Shown piece by piece: positions 1-7,367 of a stretch of DNA of 64,000 bases. Where the stretch lies: assembly GCA_027493055.1 (NCBI GenBank), contig JAPUDO010000102.1, positions 62,001-126,000 on the forward strand, read 5' to 3'. Source of the DNA: Niabella sp. (GTDB lineage Bacteria > Bacteroidota > Bacteroidia > Chitinophagales > Chitinophagaceae). The notes under the pieces were generated by a model, which searched no databases, was not told where the DNA came from, and saw only the letters and a list, made by a program, of their open reading frames with translations. A program made the translations under genes and the position numbers. Within the stretch, counting starts at the first letter, position 1. Every line of letters starts with the position of its first letter.

Positions 1-1411
1 TTTCATTTTTTTGCCGGATATTCTCCATTCTTTCTTCCTTTGCTAATCCAAGCTTATAACTAAGCGGTGTTAGCCTGGCATCTGCATTATCCTGTCTTAG
101 CAAGGTTCTGTATTCTGCCCTGGAAGTAAACATGCGGTAAGGCTCTTCTGTTCCTTTATTGATCAGGTCATCTATCAGCACACCAATATAAGCTTCGCTG
201 CGTTTCAGTACCAGGGAATCCTGTTCTCTCACTTTCTGATGTGCGTTTATTCCGGCCATTAATCCCTGGCACGCGGCTTCTTCGTAACCTGTGGTTCCAT
301 TGATCTGGCCGGCAAAGAATAAATTGGAAATCAGCTTGGTTTCAAGCGTATTGCTTAACTGTGTAGGGGGAAAATAATCATATTCAATGGCATAACCCGG
401 CCTGAACAGCCTGGCATTTTCAAAACCCGGCACAGAGCGCAAGGCTTTATACTGTACGTCCTCCGGCAAAGAGGTAGAAAATCCGTTAACATAAATCTCT
501 ACTGTATTCCAGCCTTCAGGTTCTACAAACAGCTGGTGCCTGTCCCTGTCTGCAAAACGGTTGATCTTATCTTCTATACTGGGACAATAACGGGGCCCTA
601 CCCCATCAATCCGCCCCGCAAACATAGGACTTCTGTCAAAACCGGTTTTTAGTATCTCGTGAACTTCCGGGCTGGTATAAGTGATCCAGCAGCAGCGCTG
701 ATCTTTAGCATTGATCTTTTTAGTATCAGTGAAAGAAAAACCTGTAATTTCCTCATCACCATCCTGGATCTCCATTTTTGAATAATCAAGGCTGCGGCCA
801 TCCACACGTGGCGGCGTCCCTGTTTTTAACCGGTCGCTTTCAAAGCCTAATGCTACTAACTGTTCTGTAATTCCGCTGGCTGCTTTTTCTGCTACCCTTC
901 CGCCACCAAATTGTTTTTCGCCTATATGAATGATCCCGTTAAGAAAAGTTCCATTAGTTAAAACTACAGCTTTGGCTTTTATTTCATGTCCCAGGCCGGT
1001 AACCACGCCGCAAACCCGTTTATCTTTTACCAATAAACCTTTTACCATATCCTGGTAAAAATCCAGAAGCGGGGTTTGCTCCAGCATTTCGCGCCATTTG
1101 GCGGCAAACAGCATCCGGTCGCTTTGGGCACGGGGGCTCCACATAGCTGGCCCCTTGGAACGGTTCAACATCCTGAACTGTATCATTGAAAGATCGGTTA
1201 TGATTCCAGAATACCCTCCCATGGCATCAATTTCGCGCACAATCTGTCCTTTAGCAATACCACCCATAGCCGGATTACAGCTCATTTGGGCAATGGTTTG
1301 CATATTCATGGTAACCAATAAGGTTTTTGAGCCCATATTTGCGGCTGCCGCTGCCGCTTCACAGCCGGCATGGCCTGCACCCACTACTATTACATCATAA
1401 TCTGGAAACAT
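1..1411 (-). CDS. mnmG: tRNA uridine-5-carboxymethylaminomethyl modification enzyme MnmG (partial, 3' end outside window)
   Basis: The first ~470 codons of MnmG (GidA), the FAD-dependent subunit that works with MnmE to modify U34 of certain tRNAs in the cytoplasm. Translating the minus strand from the ATG at 1411 gives an N-terminal dinucleotide fold (VVGAGHAGCEAA), the MGGIAKGQIVREID block, and both family signatures: GPRYCPSIEDKI and AGQINGTTGYEEAACQG. The family is about 620 residues, so the C-terminal quarter lies left of base 1. The frame is open with no interruption. A perfect -7 box sits 7 bases upstream of the ATG, which fixes the start and implies an almost leaderless transcript. Its upstream neighbour is a parS-like cluster and then ybeY on the same strand. 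Identification is secure. Confidence 0.97.
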   Translation of the reverse strand, partial: MFPDYDVIVVGAGHAGCEAAAAAANMGSKTLLVTMNMQTIAQMSCNPAMGGIAKGQIVREIDAMGGYSGIITDLSMIQFRMLNRSKGPAMWSPRAQSDRMLFAAKWREMLEQTPLLDFYQDMVKGLLVKDKRVCGVVTGLGHEIKAKAVVLTNGTFLNGIIHIGEKQFGGGRVAEKAASGITEQLVALGFESDRLKTGTPPRVDGRSLDYSKMEIQDGDEEITGFSFTDTKKINAKDQRCCWITYTSPEVHEILKTGFDRSPMFAGRIDGVGPRYCPSIEDKINRFADRDRHQLFVEPEGWNTVEIYVNGFSTSLPEDVQYKALRSVPGFENARLFRPGYAIEYDYFPPTQLSNTLETKLISNLFFAGQINGTTGYEEAACQGLMAGINAHQKVREQDSLVLKRSEAYIGVLIDDLINKGTEEPYRMFTSRAEYRTLLRQDNADARLTPLSYKLGLAKEERMENIRQKNE

Positions 1412-1418
1412 AAGTGTG

Positions 1419-1426
1419 CAAAGATA
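1419..1426 (-). promoter_or_regulatory. -7 promoter box for mnmG
   Basis: The minus strand reads TATCTTTG, a perfect match to the Bacteroidota -7 consensus TAnnTTTG. It ends 7 bases before the mnmG ATG, so transcription should start at or just before the start codon. No clear -33 TTTG was seen at the usual distance. Confidence 0.55.
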
Positions 1427-1650
1427 AAGCCCCCATTGTATGTTTGAAAGTGTAAAATAAAAATTCCCCAAAGGGGATATTATAGTTTTGTTGGCGTAAG
1501 TATTAAAATGATTTGCGATTAAACAATCAAAGCCTCTGCTTTCGTTTTGCCGGGGGCTTTAGCAATGCTGCTTTTTTTGTATTTCCTCTATGGTCTTGCT
1601 CAGTCAAGTACTCATCTTAAAATACCAATGACATTACACAAGATTCATTT

Positions 1651-1704
1651 TTTCACGTGGAATATTGTTTCAGGGTGAAACAGTTCCACGATTTCACGTG
1701 GAAC
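1651..1704. promoter_or_regulatory. cluster of parS-like inverted repeats
   Basis: Three related motifs lie within 54 bases of the mnmG-ybeY gap. First, 1651-1663 reads TTTCACGTGGAAT. Second, 1666-1682 reads TGTTTCAGGGTGAAACA, with perfect 7-bp arms. Third, 1683-1704 has arms GTTCCACG and CGTGGAAC separated by 6 bases and contains TTTCACGTGGAAC. The bacterial parS consensus is TGTTTCACGTGAAACA, so all three share its half-sites, but none is an exact copy. parS sites bind ParB and usually lie near the replication origin. No parA or parB gene is in the window. The rest of the 1412-1706 gap holds only a weak terminator-like repeat (AAAGCC / GGCTTT, about 1529-1560). Confidence 0.45.
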
Positions 1705-1706
1705 GT

Positions 1707-2150
1707 TCAGCTATTTAAAAAATGCCGTAGCCACTCCTCTTCCATTGCCCTCATCTGTTTCTGCTCCTTATCCGTTTTATCCTTATACCCTATCAAATGC
1801 AGAATACCATGAAACATAACCCTTAATAATTCCGAAGAAAAAGCGTTCCCCGCTAAAGCTGCATTTTCCTTTACCCTGTCTGTACTAATATAAATATCTG
1901 AGATCAGGTGTTCTGATCCAATGGTCTCTGATAGGTCAAAAGTGATAATATCAGTATAATAATCATGATCCAGGTGCTGGCGGTTAATAGCTAAAAGATC
2001 CTCATCAGAGCAAAAGATATAATTGATCTCGCAACCGGATCTCCGATGTTCCAAAAGCCTGGAAGAGATAAATCTTTTTATAGCCAGTCGGTTCCGGAGC
2101 GTAACTTTCTTCCTGAAATGGAAGTTTATTATAAATTCTTTAGGATGCAT
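1707..2150 (-). CDS. ybeY: endoribonuclease YbeY (16S rRNA maturation)
   Basis: A 147-residue YbeY family metal-dependent endoribonuclease, which takes part in 16S rRNA 3'-end processing and ribosome quality control. The diagnostic block MFHGILHLIGYKDK (about residues 112-125) corresponds to the family HGxLHLxGYDH motif; the first two zinc-ligand histidines are present, but an Asp occupies the third ligand position. As far as I recall, a GYKD variant is common in Bacteroidota, so this probably does not mean loss of function. Length is normal. Upstream on the minus strand there is a TTTCTTTG box (2164-2171), one mismatch from the -7 consensus. Confidence 0.93.
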   Translation of the reverse strand: MHPKEFIINFHFRKKVTLRNRLAIKRFISSRLLEHRRSGCEINYIFCSDEDLLAINRQHLDHDYYTDIITFDLSETIGSEHLISDIYISTDRVKENAALAGNAFSSELLRVMFHGILHLIGYKDKTDKEQKQMRAMEEEWLRHFLNS

Positions 2151-2188
2151 ATATCAAAAATCGCAAAGAAAACACAAACAACAATGCT

Positions 2189-2196
2189 TAGCTTTG
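2189..2196 (+). promoter_or_regulatory. -7 promoter box for feoA-nadD
   Basis: TAGCTTTG matches TAnnTTTG perfectly and ends 4 bases before the feoA ATG. If it is used, the mRNA would be leaderless. Alternatively the box is fortuitous. It lies in the 50-base gap between the divergent ybeY and feoA genes. Confidence 0.4.
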
Positions 2197-2200
2197 TAAG

Positions 2201-2431
2201 ATGGTAAATGAAGTATTGTTATCTGACCTGCAGCCCGGACAAACGGCCATCATCGTTAAATTCACAACGGAAGAAATTTTCCTGAAATTAATGGAAATGG
2301 GCTGCCTGCCAGGCGAACAAATAGAAGTGGTAAAGAAAGCCTTATTTAATGACCCTATGTCTATTTCTGTTGCCGGCTATTTATTAAGTCTCAGGACCGA
2401 TGAAGCCAGTCAAATTGTAGTAAACATCTAG
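2201..2431 (+). CDS. feoA: FeoA domain protein
   Basis: A 76-residue single FeoA domain (SH3-like fold). FeoA is a small cytoplasmic partner of the ferrous iron transporter FeoB. The visible pattern is typical: LSDLQPGQTAIIVKF at the N-terminus, LMEMGCLPGEQIEVV in the middle (the M-G-x-x-P-G core), and a terminal strand ending IVVNI. It lies 4 bases before nadD on the same strand, so the two are probably co-transcribed, which is not a functional pairing I know of. The only feoB in the window lies about 57 kb away on the opposite strand, so feoA and feoB are not in one operon here. Confidence 0.88.
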   Translation: MVNEVLLSDLQPGQTAIIVKFTTEEIFLKLMEMGCLPGEQIEVVKKALFNDPMSISVAGYLLSLRTDEASQIVVNI

Positions 2432-2435
2432 AAAA

Positions 2436-3008
2436 ATGAAAATTGGCCTGTACTTCGGTTCATTTAACCCTATTCATCATGCACACCTGATCATTGCTAA
2501 CCACATTCTTAATGAAGAGCTGGTTCATAAAATATGGTTTGTAGTTTCTCCACATAACCCACTTAAAGAAACGGCTTCCCTTTTAGATGAAAATCACCGG
2601 TTACACCTTGTAAATACGGCTATTGAAAATGACAGCAGGATGAAGGCAACAGATATTGAATTTTCCCTGCCAAAACCATCGTACACTGCAGTAACCCTGG
2701 CCCATCTCACAGAAAAATATCCTCAATACCAGTTTGTTGTAATTATGGGCGGAGATAGTTTCCAGAATATTAAACGATGGAAAAACTATACTTACATCCT
2801 TGAGAATTTTGAGATCCTGATCTATAACAGGCAGGGATTTATAGTTGAAGTAGAAAACCATTCAAAAATCACTGTTTTAAACGCTCCCCTCCTCGAACTA
2901 TCAGCAACAGGTATAAGAAAGCTGATCAAAGAGAAAAAATCATTAAAATATCTTTTACCAGATAATGTAATTTCTGAAATAGAAAAAGGCGGCTATTACA
3001 GGAAATAA
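2436..3008 (+). CDS. nadD: nicotinate-nucleotide adenylyltransferase
   Basis: A 190-residue NadD, transferring AMP from ATP to nicotinate mononucleotide in NAD synthesis in the cytoplasm. The nucleotidyltransferase motif GSFNPIHHAH (residues ~8-17) supplies the HxGH-like signature, and the C-terminal SATGIRKLIKE block (~residue 155) is the ISxTxIR-type ATP-binding motif. Length is normal. nadA, the quinolinate synthase of the same pathway, lies 7 kb away at 9708-10718. The last 13 bases overlap the 3' end of the convergent chromate transporter gene, leaving no room for a terminator between them. Confidence 0.95.
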   Translation: MKIGLYFGSFNPIHHAHLIIANHILNEELVHKIWFVVSPHNPLKETASLLDENHRLHLVNTAIENDSRMKATDIEFSLPKPSYTAVTLAHLTEKYPQYQFVVIMGGDSFQNIKRWKNYTYILENFEILIYNRQGFIVEVENHSKITVLNAPLLELSATGIRKLIKEKKSLKYLLPDNVISEIEKGGYYRK

Positions 3009-4237
3009 CCTAATAATATGCAAGCTATAACAATGACCGGAGCAGGGATCTTTGTAAAAATAAGAACCAGTGATGTACCCGCAACAATCCCAATATTTAT
3101 AAAACCCAGCCGGGTACCATCAAAAAGGGTAATATCTTTAAGAATGTAGAAGGTCGATCCCACCATTATACCCAATACAGCAGCATTTATGCCTTCCAGC
3201 GAACGATAAATTACAGCGTATTTTTTTAGCCTGTTCCAGATGGGAAAGAAAAAAAGAACCAGTAATGCGCTAGGCAAAAAAATTCCGATCATACCAATAG
3301 CCCCTCCCAACATTTGCATAGCCGGACCCATATCTTTTAAGGCCAATCCGCCACTATAGGATGCGATGGAAAAAACAGGGCCCGGTACAGCTCTTACCAC
3401 ACCAATACCGGTAAGCATATCCTTCTTATCAATATGAATAGCATTAGGATTTTTTTGCTTAACAGCTTCAGGCCTTACACTAAATTGCTCATACATAATA
3501 GGCATCAATACATTACCGCCACCAAAAACTAGGCTGCCCATACGGTAAGAGTTCTCAAAAAGGTTGATAGGTTTCCTGTTAGGCCAGTCATTTTTACGGG
3601 CCACCTCACTCAATATACCGGCAACAATAAAAATAATAGCAAACAGCCAGATATTCCACCACCTTATTTTACCGGGCTTGACAGCTTCCTGCGGAATTCT
3701 TTTACTGCTCAGGTTAGTGATACATCCCCCTAAAATAATCAGGATGGGAACAAAAAAAGGCTTTCCAAAAAATGCATAGGTTGCTATAGAAGCTCCTATT
3801 GCAATAAGCGCAGTGGCTAAATTTTTAACTGAATAAGGCAGTGCGCTCAAACAGGCAAATATTAAAAACCCCGTAGCCATAGGCACTATGAACTGAAATA
3901 TATCAAAATTACGTGGAGTGCCCTCCATATACTGAACAAAAAAGGATAAGGCGCACATTATAGTACAAGCCGGGAGTATCCATACCAGTAAGGCCAAAAC
4001 ACCCAAAAGGGGTCCTCCCCGCTTAAAACCTATCAATGTAATAGTTTGGGTAGAGGAAGCTCCTGGCAATAGCTGGCAAAAAGCATTATACTCTATCAGT
4101 TCCTGCTCTGTGATATATGGGGTTTTTTTTACAAAGGTTTTCATCATCATAGCCAGATGTGCCTGTGGCCCACCAAAGGCAGTGATACTATGTAAAAAAA
4201 CCAGCTTTAAAAAATGTATATGACGGAGCAGCATCAA
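2996..4237 (-). CDS. chrA: chromate transporter, two-domain ChrA type
   Basis: A 413-residue inner-membrane protein of the CHR family, which in characterised members exports chromate; many homologues have unknown substrates. It shows the expected duplicated architecture. The N-terminal half starts with the FGGPQAHLAMM motif (residues ~22-32) and contains PGASSTQT. The second half carries the matching VFGGGNVLMPIM segment (~residue 237) and VRAVPGPVFSIASY. About ten hydrophobic helices are visible. The gene overlaps nadD tail to tail by 13 bases. Its flanks show no other metal-resistance gene, so chromate as the physiological substrate is an inference from the family. Confidence 0.88.
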   Translation of the reverse strand: MMLLRHIHFLKLVFLHSITAFGGPQAHLAMMMKTFVKKTPYITEQELIEYNAFCQLLPGASSTQTITLIGFKRGGPLLGVLALLVWILPACTIMCALSFFVQYMEGTPRNFDIFQFIVPMATGFLIFACLSALPYSVKNLATALIAIGASIATYAFFGKPFFVPILIILGGCITNLSSKRIPQEAVKPGKIRWWNIWLFAIIFIVAGILSEVARKNDWPNRKPINLFENSYRMGSLVFGGGNVLMPIMYEQFSVRPEAVKQKNPNAIHIDKKDMLTGIGVVRAVPGPVFSIASYSGGLALKDMGPAMQMLGGAIGMIGIFLPSALLVLFFFPIWNRLKKYAVIYRSLEGINAAVLGIMVGSTFYILKDITLFDGTRLGFINIGIVAGTSLVLIFTKIPAPVIVIACILLGYFL

Positions 4238-4428
4238 GCTCAGGAATGTTTAGTAAAAAATCCTTTTAAAGGTAAAAGATATTCTTAAACCGACATGAAA
4301 TTTTTCGGGTTTAAATTACACAAAGGAAGCCTGAAAAATTTCATCAAAGGTTCCTCTTGGCCAAAAACAATAACAAGAATACAAGAGAAAGAAAAGAGTG
4401 CCTGAAAATAATATTTTACTAAACACCG

Positions 4429-4995
4429 CTATCTTACAGTAACATGGAAACATTTTTCCCTGTACTCTTTAATAAAGTATAGCTTACCCTGTTTCTGCAT
4501 TTCTGTAAGTATATCCTGCAATATCTTTTCCAGCCGGGCATTTGGAGCTTTATGCCGGTTAAAACGGATATAGGAAATATCAAAAGAGCAACCATAATTA
4601 TGAGAGCTCAACTTGGTAGTAACGGCATTGCTGTTAACCCGCGCTAATCTTTTCTGGTCATAAAGTGTTCTGGTAACAGACGTTACGGTAAAAGTTTTCT
4701 TTTTGCTTTTTGTGTAAAAGCTAGTCCCTATTTCTTTTAATACTTTATAAGACCTTGCATTAAGGTAAGGCCTGCTATGGGTAAGCCGGGCAATAGTATA
4801 TCCCCGTTGAGGAAAAATTAATACCAGCTTCTTTTTTTTAACCAGCGAATTTACCTGTGCCTGGTCCTTTATAGGAGGAATGCCAAACTTCCTTGCTGCT
4901 TCAAGATGATAATCATACTGTGTTTGCGCAAAAGAAAAAAGAAAAGAAAAAATACAATACGTAAGCAACGCTAAGCGCTTATATACTTCCTTCAA
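4429..4995 (-). CDS. exported DUF5715-like / M15-type peptidase-fold protein
   Basis: A 188-residue protein with a signal peptide (hydrophobic stretch ending at FSFAQ, ~residue 23). The C-terminal domain has the zinc-ligand layout of D,D-peptidase/hedgehog-fold enzymes: SSHNYGCSFDISY (~residues 130-142, His and Asp ligands) and a terminal CFHVTV (His ligand). TSVTRTLYDQKRL before it matches the family SxxRT segment. This resembles DUF5715 proteins, which I believe are related to M15 peptidoglycan peptidases. The likely site is the periplasm and the likely substrate a cell-wall peptide, but the activity is inferred. It stands alone, with 190 bases without a gene on its 3' side. Confidence 0.7.
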   Translation of the reverse strand: MKEVYKRLALLTYCIFSFLFSFAQTQYDYHLEAARKFGIPPIKDQAQVNSLVKKKKLVLIFPQRGYTIARLTHSRPYLNARSYKVLKEIGTSFYTKSKKKTFTVTSVTRTLYDQKRLARVNSNAVTTKLSSHNYGCSFDISYIRFNRHKAPNARLEKILQDILTEMQKQGKLYFIKEYREKCFHVTVR

Positions 4996-5035
4996 AACTG
5001 TATTTGATTTTGTAAAGCTATAAAGGCTTTAAGAA

Positions 5036-5791
5036 TTAAATATTTAAACCACCACAGGCACTAATGGTTTGACCGGTAATATAACTGCTCATATCTGATG
5101 CAAGGAACAATGTAACATTGGCTATATCTTCAGCCCTGGCAAAACGATTCAACGGAATATCAGTCAGATATTTTTCTGCACCGGCATTATCATTCAGGTA
5201 ACTGGTCATATCTGTTTCCACAAAACCCGGGGCAATAGCATTACACCTGATATTGCGGCTGCCCAGCTCCTTAGCCACACTTTTTGTAAAACCTATAATC
5301 CCGGCCTTGCTGGCTGCATAGCTTGCCTGGCCTGCATTTCCCATTACTCCAATAACAGAGCTCATATTAATAATATTCCCGTTCCTGGCTTTCATCATGG
5401 GTTTAATCACCTGCTTCGTCATATAAAAAACACTGTTCAGGTTAATCTTTAATACATCTTCCCATTGCTCAGGTGTCATCCGCAATAATAAATTGTCCTT
5501 TGATATACCGGCATTATTTACACATATATCAATAGTACCAAACTCTTTTAAAACATCACTTACAAAAGCTTCACATTGCGCAAAATCACCGGCATTACTT
5601 TTAAAAGCCTTTGCTTTTACACCCAAACCGGTAAGCTTTTCTTCAAGAGCTGCTGCACGTGCTGAACTGCTATCGCTAACATAAGTAAAAGCTATATGAG
5701 CGCCATGCTCAGCAAATTTTATGGCAATAGCTTCACCAATTCCCCTGGCTGCTCCGGTAACAATGGCTACTTTGTTTTCAAGAAGTTTCAT
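5036..5791 (-). CDS. fabG: 3-oxoacyl-[acyl-carrier-protein] reductase
   Basis: A 251-residue short-chain dehydrogenase of the FabG type, which reduces 3-oxoacyl-ACP with NADPH in fatty acid elongation. Seen: the nucleotide motif TGAARGIG, the NNAGI segment, the catalytic Ser in NMSSVIGVMGN, the YAASKAG Tyr/Lys pair and a PGFVETDM loop. The frame is open upstream to 5854, but I chose the ATG at 5791 because the downstream protein begins with the canonical MKLLENKVAIVTG and because a near-consensus -7 box lies between the two possible starts. No other fatty-acid gene is adjacent. Confidence 0.93.
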   Translation of the reverse strand: MKLLENKVAIVTGAARGIGEAIAIKFAEHGAHIAFTYVSDSSSARAAALEEKLTGLGVKAKAFKSNAGDFAQCEAFVSDVLKEFGTIDICVNNAGISKDNLLLRMTPEQWEDVLKINLNSVFYMTKQVIKPMMKARNGNIINMSSVIGVMGNAGQASYAASKAGIIGFTKSVAKELGSRNIRCNAIAPGFVETDMTSYLNDNAGAEKYLTDIPLNRFARAEDIANVTLFLASDMSSYITGQTISACGGLNI

Positions 5792-5821
5792 TCGCAAATG
5801 TTTATTGGGTTTGTATGAATG

Positions 5822-5829
5822 CAAAGTAA
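5822..5829 (-). promoter_or_regulatory. probable -7 promoter box for fabG
   Basis: The minus strand reads TTACTTTG, one mismatch from TAnnTTTG, about 30 bases upstream of the ATG at 5791. It supports the shorter fabG start. Confidence 0.35.
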
Positions 5830-5916
5830 AGTAATTATGTTCTGAATTACACAACTAATGCATATTTATTTGTTTCCTAAACGGGAAACCATTAACTTTA
5901 TAGTAAATATGATTTT

Positions 5917-6240
5917 ATGTCTCCAAGAAAGCGGCAGCAGGGAAATCCTGAGAAAGAGGCTACAAGGGTAATAGCTTACGAAAACAGTGAGTTAAGGCTG
6001 GACCTGATTGGTCAAACCATCAAAAAAGTAAGGCTTGAAAAAAATATGACGCAGCAGGAACTGGGAGAACTTGTAGGCGTTAAAAAGGCCCAGATATCCA
6101 AGATAGAGAATAATGCTAAAGATGCACGCTTTGAAACCATACTTAAAGTATTCAAAGCACTAGATGCCAAAATCAATTTTAATGTTGAAGTAAGAAAAAC
6201 GTTAATGCTGGCTTTCCTATTAGAACAGATAAGACCTTAA
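5917..6240 (+). CDS. XRE-family helix-turn-helix regulator
   Basis: A 107-residue DNA-binding protein. The HTH lies at about residues 34-75: IGQTIKKVRLEKNMTQQELG, then VGVKKAQISKIENN, then a third-helix region ending ILKVFKALDAKINF. The N-terminus is basic (SPRKRQQ). The architecture resembles HigA/antitoxin-type regulators, but no toxin-like gene is adjacent. It is followed after 11 bases by a 56-residue membrane protein and then a band-7 protein on the same strand, suggesting a small operon. Target and signal are unknown. Confidence 0.85.
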   Translation: MSPRKRQQGNPEKEATRVIAYENSELRLDLIGQTIKKVRLEKNMTQQELGELVGVKKAQISKIENNAKDARFETILKVFKALDAKINFNVEVRKTLMLAFLLEQIRP

Positions 6241-6251
6241 AATCTATTACT

Positions 6252-6422
6252 ATGCTTAAAACTATTTTAAAAATACTGTTATTTATTTTTTCCACCACAC
6301 TGCTGTCAGAGTACCTTATTAACAGAGCTTCTTCCACAGCTTATCTTTTAATATTCCTTATTACAGAAATCACGTTGTTCCTGGTATTATTCTATAAACC
6401 CATCAAAACATTATTTAAATGA
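6252..6422 (+). CDS. 56-residue two-helix membrane protein
   Basis: A short open frame of 56 residues beginning MLKTILKILLFIFSTTLL and ending YKPIKTLFK. Two hydrophobic stretches (about residues 3-18 and 32-47) are separated by a polar turn (SEYLINRASSTA), and both ends are basic, so it should be a two-pass inner-membrane micro-protein with both termini in the cytoplasm. Its stop overlaps the start of the following band-7 gene in an ATGA arrangement, the classic mark of translational coupling, and it starts 11 bases after the XRE gene. I do not recognise a family. A structural accessory to the band-7 protein is a guess from context. Confidence 0.6.
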   Translation: MLKTILKILLFIFSTTLLSEYLINRASSTAYLLIFLITEITLFLVLFYKPIKTLFK

Positions 6423-7333
6423 TTGTATCTGTCATTACATTTTTTGCAGCCATAATTATTGCTTTTTTTTACTATAAAAAAAGTAACCAAAACAGGAAGC
6501 CTTCAACCTGGGCCATAACCACAGGTATCATTATAGCAGGGCTGATACTGGCAGCAGTACAACCTCTGAAACTGGAAAGGGTGGATGCCGGCCATGTAGG
6601 TATTAAGGTAAACCTTACGGGTGACAACCGTGGTGTAAGTAAATTTGAATATAAGACCGGCTGGGTTTTATACAATTCCTGGATCAGCCGCTTATATGAA
6701 TTTCCGGTATTCCAGCAACATATTGAATATCCCGAGCAGCAGGTAATTACCAAAGGAGGTTTCAGCGCTACTATTAAACCTTCTTTCAACTATGCTTTAA
6801 AGCCCGGTGATGTTGGAGATATGTTCCAGAACCTTCGCCTTGATGTAAAAAGTGTAGAACAGCAATGGCTGCAAACTGCCATTGTTGGCACCGTAAACGA
6901 CGTAGCCAATAAATGGTCAGTAGATGATATTTTTAATAAACGTGAACAGTTTGAAAATGACATCATCAGCGAAGCTAATAAACGTGTGTCCAAATGGTTT
7001 ATCATATCTCAGCTGCGTACCAATATCATTCCCCCTCCTGCCCTGCAGCAATCTATTGAAGCTAAAACAAAAGCCATACAGGAAGTGCAGGTAGCAGAAA
7101 ATCAGAAGCTGGTAGCCATTGCTGAAGGAGAAAGAAAAATAGCCCAGGCAAAAGCCGACAGCGCAGCAGTAGTAATACAGGCAGCAGGTGAAGCAGAAGC
7201 CATCAGCAGAAAACAGGTATCGCTTACTCCCACTTATGTTGAATATCTGAAAGTAAACAAATGGAACGGCGAGCTGCCACAGGTGCAAACCGGCTCTGGT
7301 AGCGGATTTATGCTGAATATGAACAGCAAATAA
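6419..7333 (+). CDS. SPFH/band 7 (prohibitin-like) membrane protein
   Basis: A 304-residue SPFH-domain protein, a family of membrane scaffolds that form large oligomeric cages. Two N-terminal hydrophobic segments (residues ~2-18 and ~31-48) anchor it; the band-7 domain runs from LERVDAGHVGIKVN (~residue 51) to about 215; and an Ala/Glu-rich coiled segment (QEVQVAENQKLVAIAEGERK, then AQAKADSAAV) follows, as in prohibitins. The tail ends in a Gly/Ser-rich stretch. It is translationally coupled to the micro-protein before it and probably belongs to the operon begun by the XRE regulator. The exact cellular role cannot be read from the sequence. Confidence 0.88.
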   Translation: MIVSVITFFAAIIIAFFYYKKSNQNRKPSTWAITTGIIIAGLILAAVQPLKLERVDAGHVGIKVNLTGDNRGVSKFEYKTGWVLYNSWISRLYEFPVFQQHIEYPEQQVITKGGFSATIKPSFNYALKPGDVGDMFQNLRLDVKSVEQQWLQTAIVGTVNDVANKWSVDDIFNKREQFENDIISEANKRVSKWFIISQLRTNIIPPPALQQSIEAKTKAIQEVQVAENQKLVAIAEGERKIAQAKADSAAVVIQAAGEAEAISRKQVSLTPTYVEYLKVNKWNGELPQVQTGSGSGFMLNMNSK

Positions 7334-7367
7334 TTATTTACTTTCAAAATAAACCTATATTGCGTTC

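Noticed and set aside
1098-1400. 100-codon open frame on the plus strand
   Set aside because: It is antisense to mnmG, whose minus-strand translation has all family signatures; this frame has no recognisable features.
5917-6422. toxin-antitoxin pair (XRE plus small protein)
   Set aside because: The 56-residue partner is a two-helix membrane protein coupled to an SPFH gene and resembles no HigB/RelE-type toxin; a type I-like toxin cannot be excluded but has no support.
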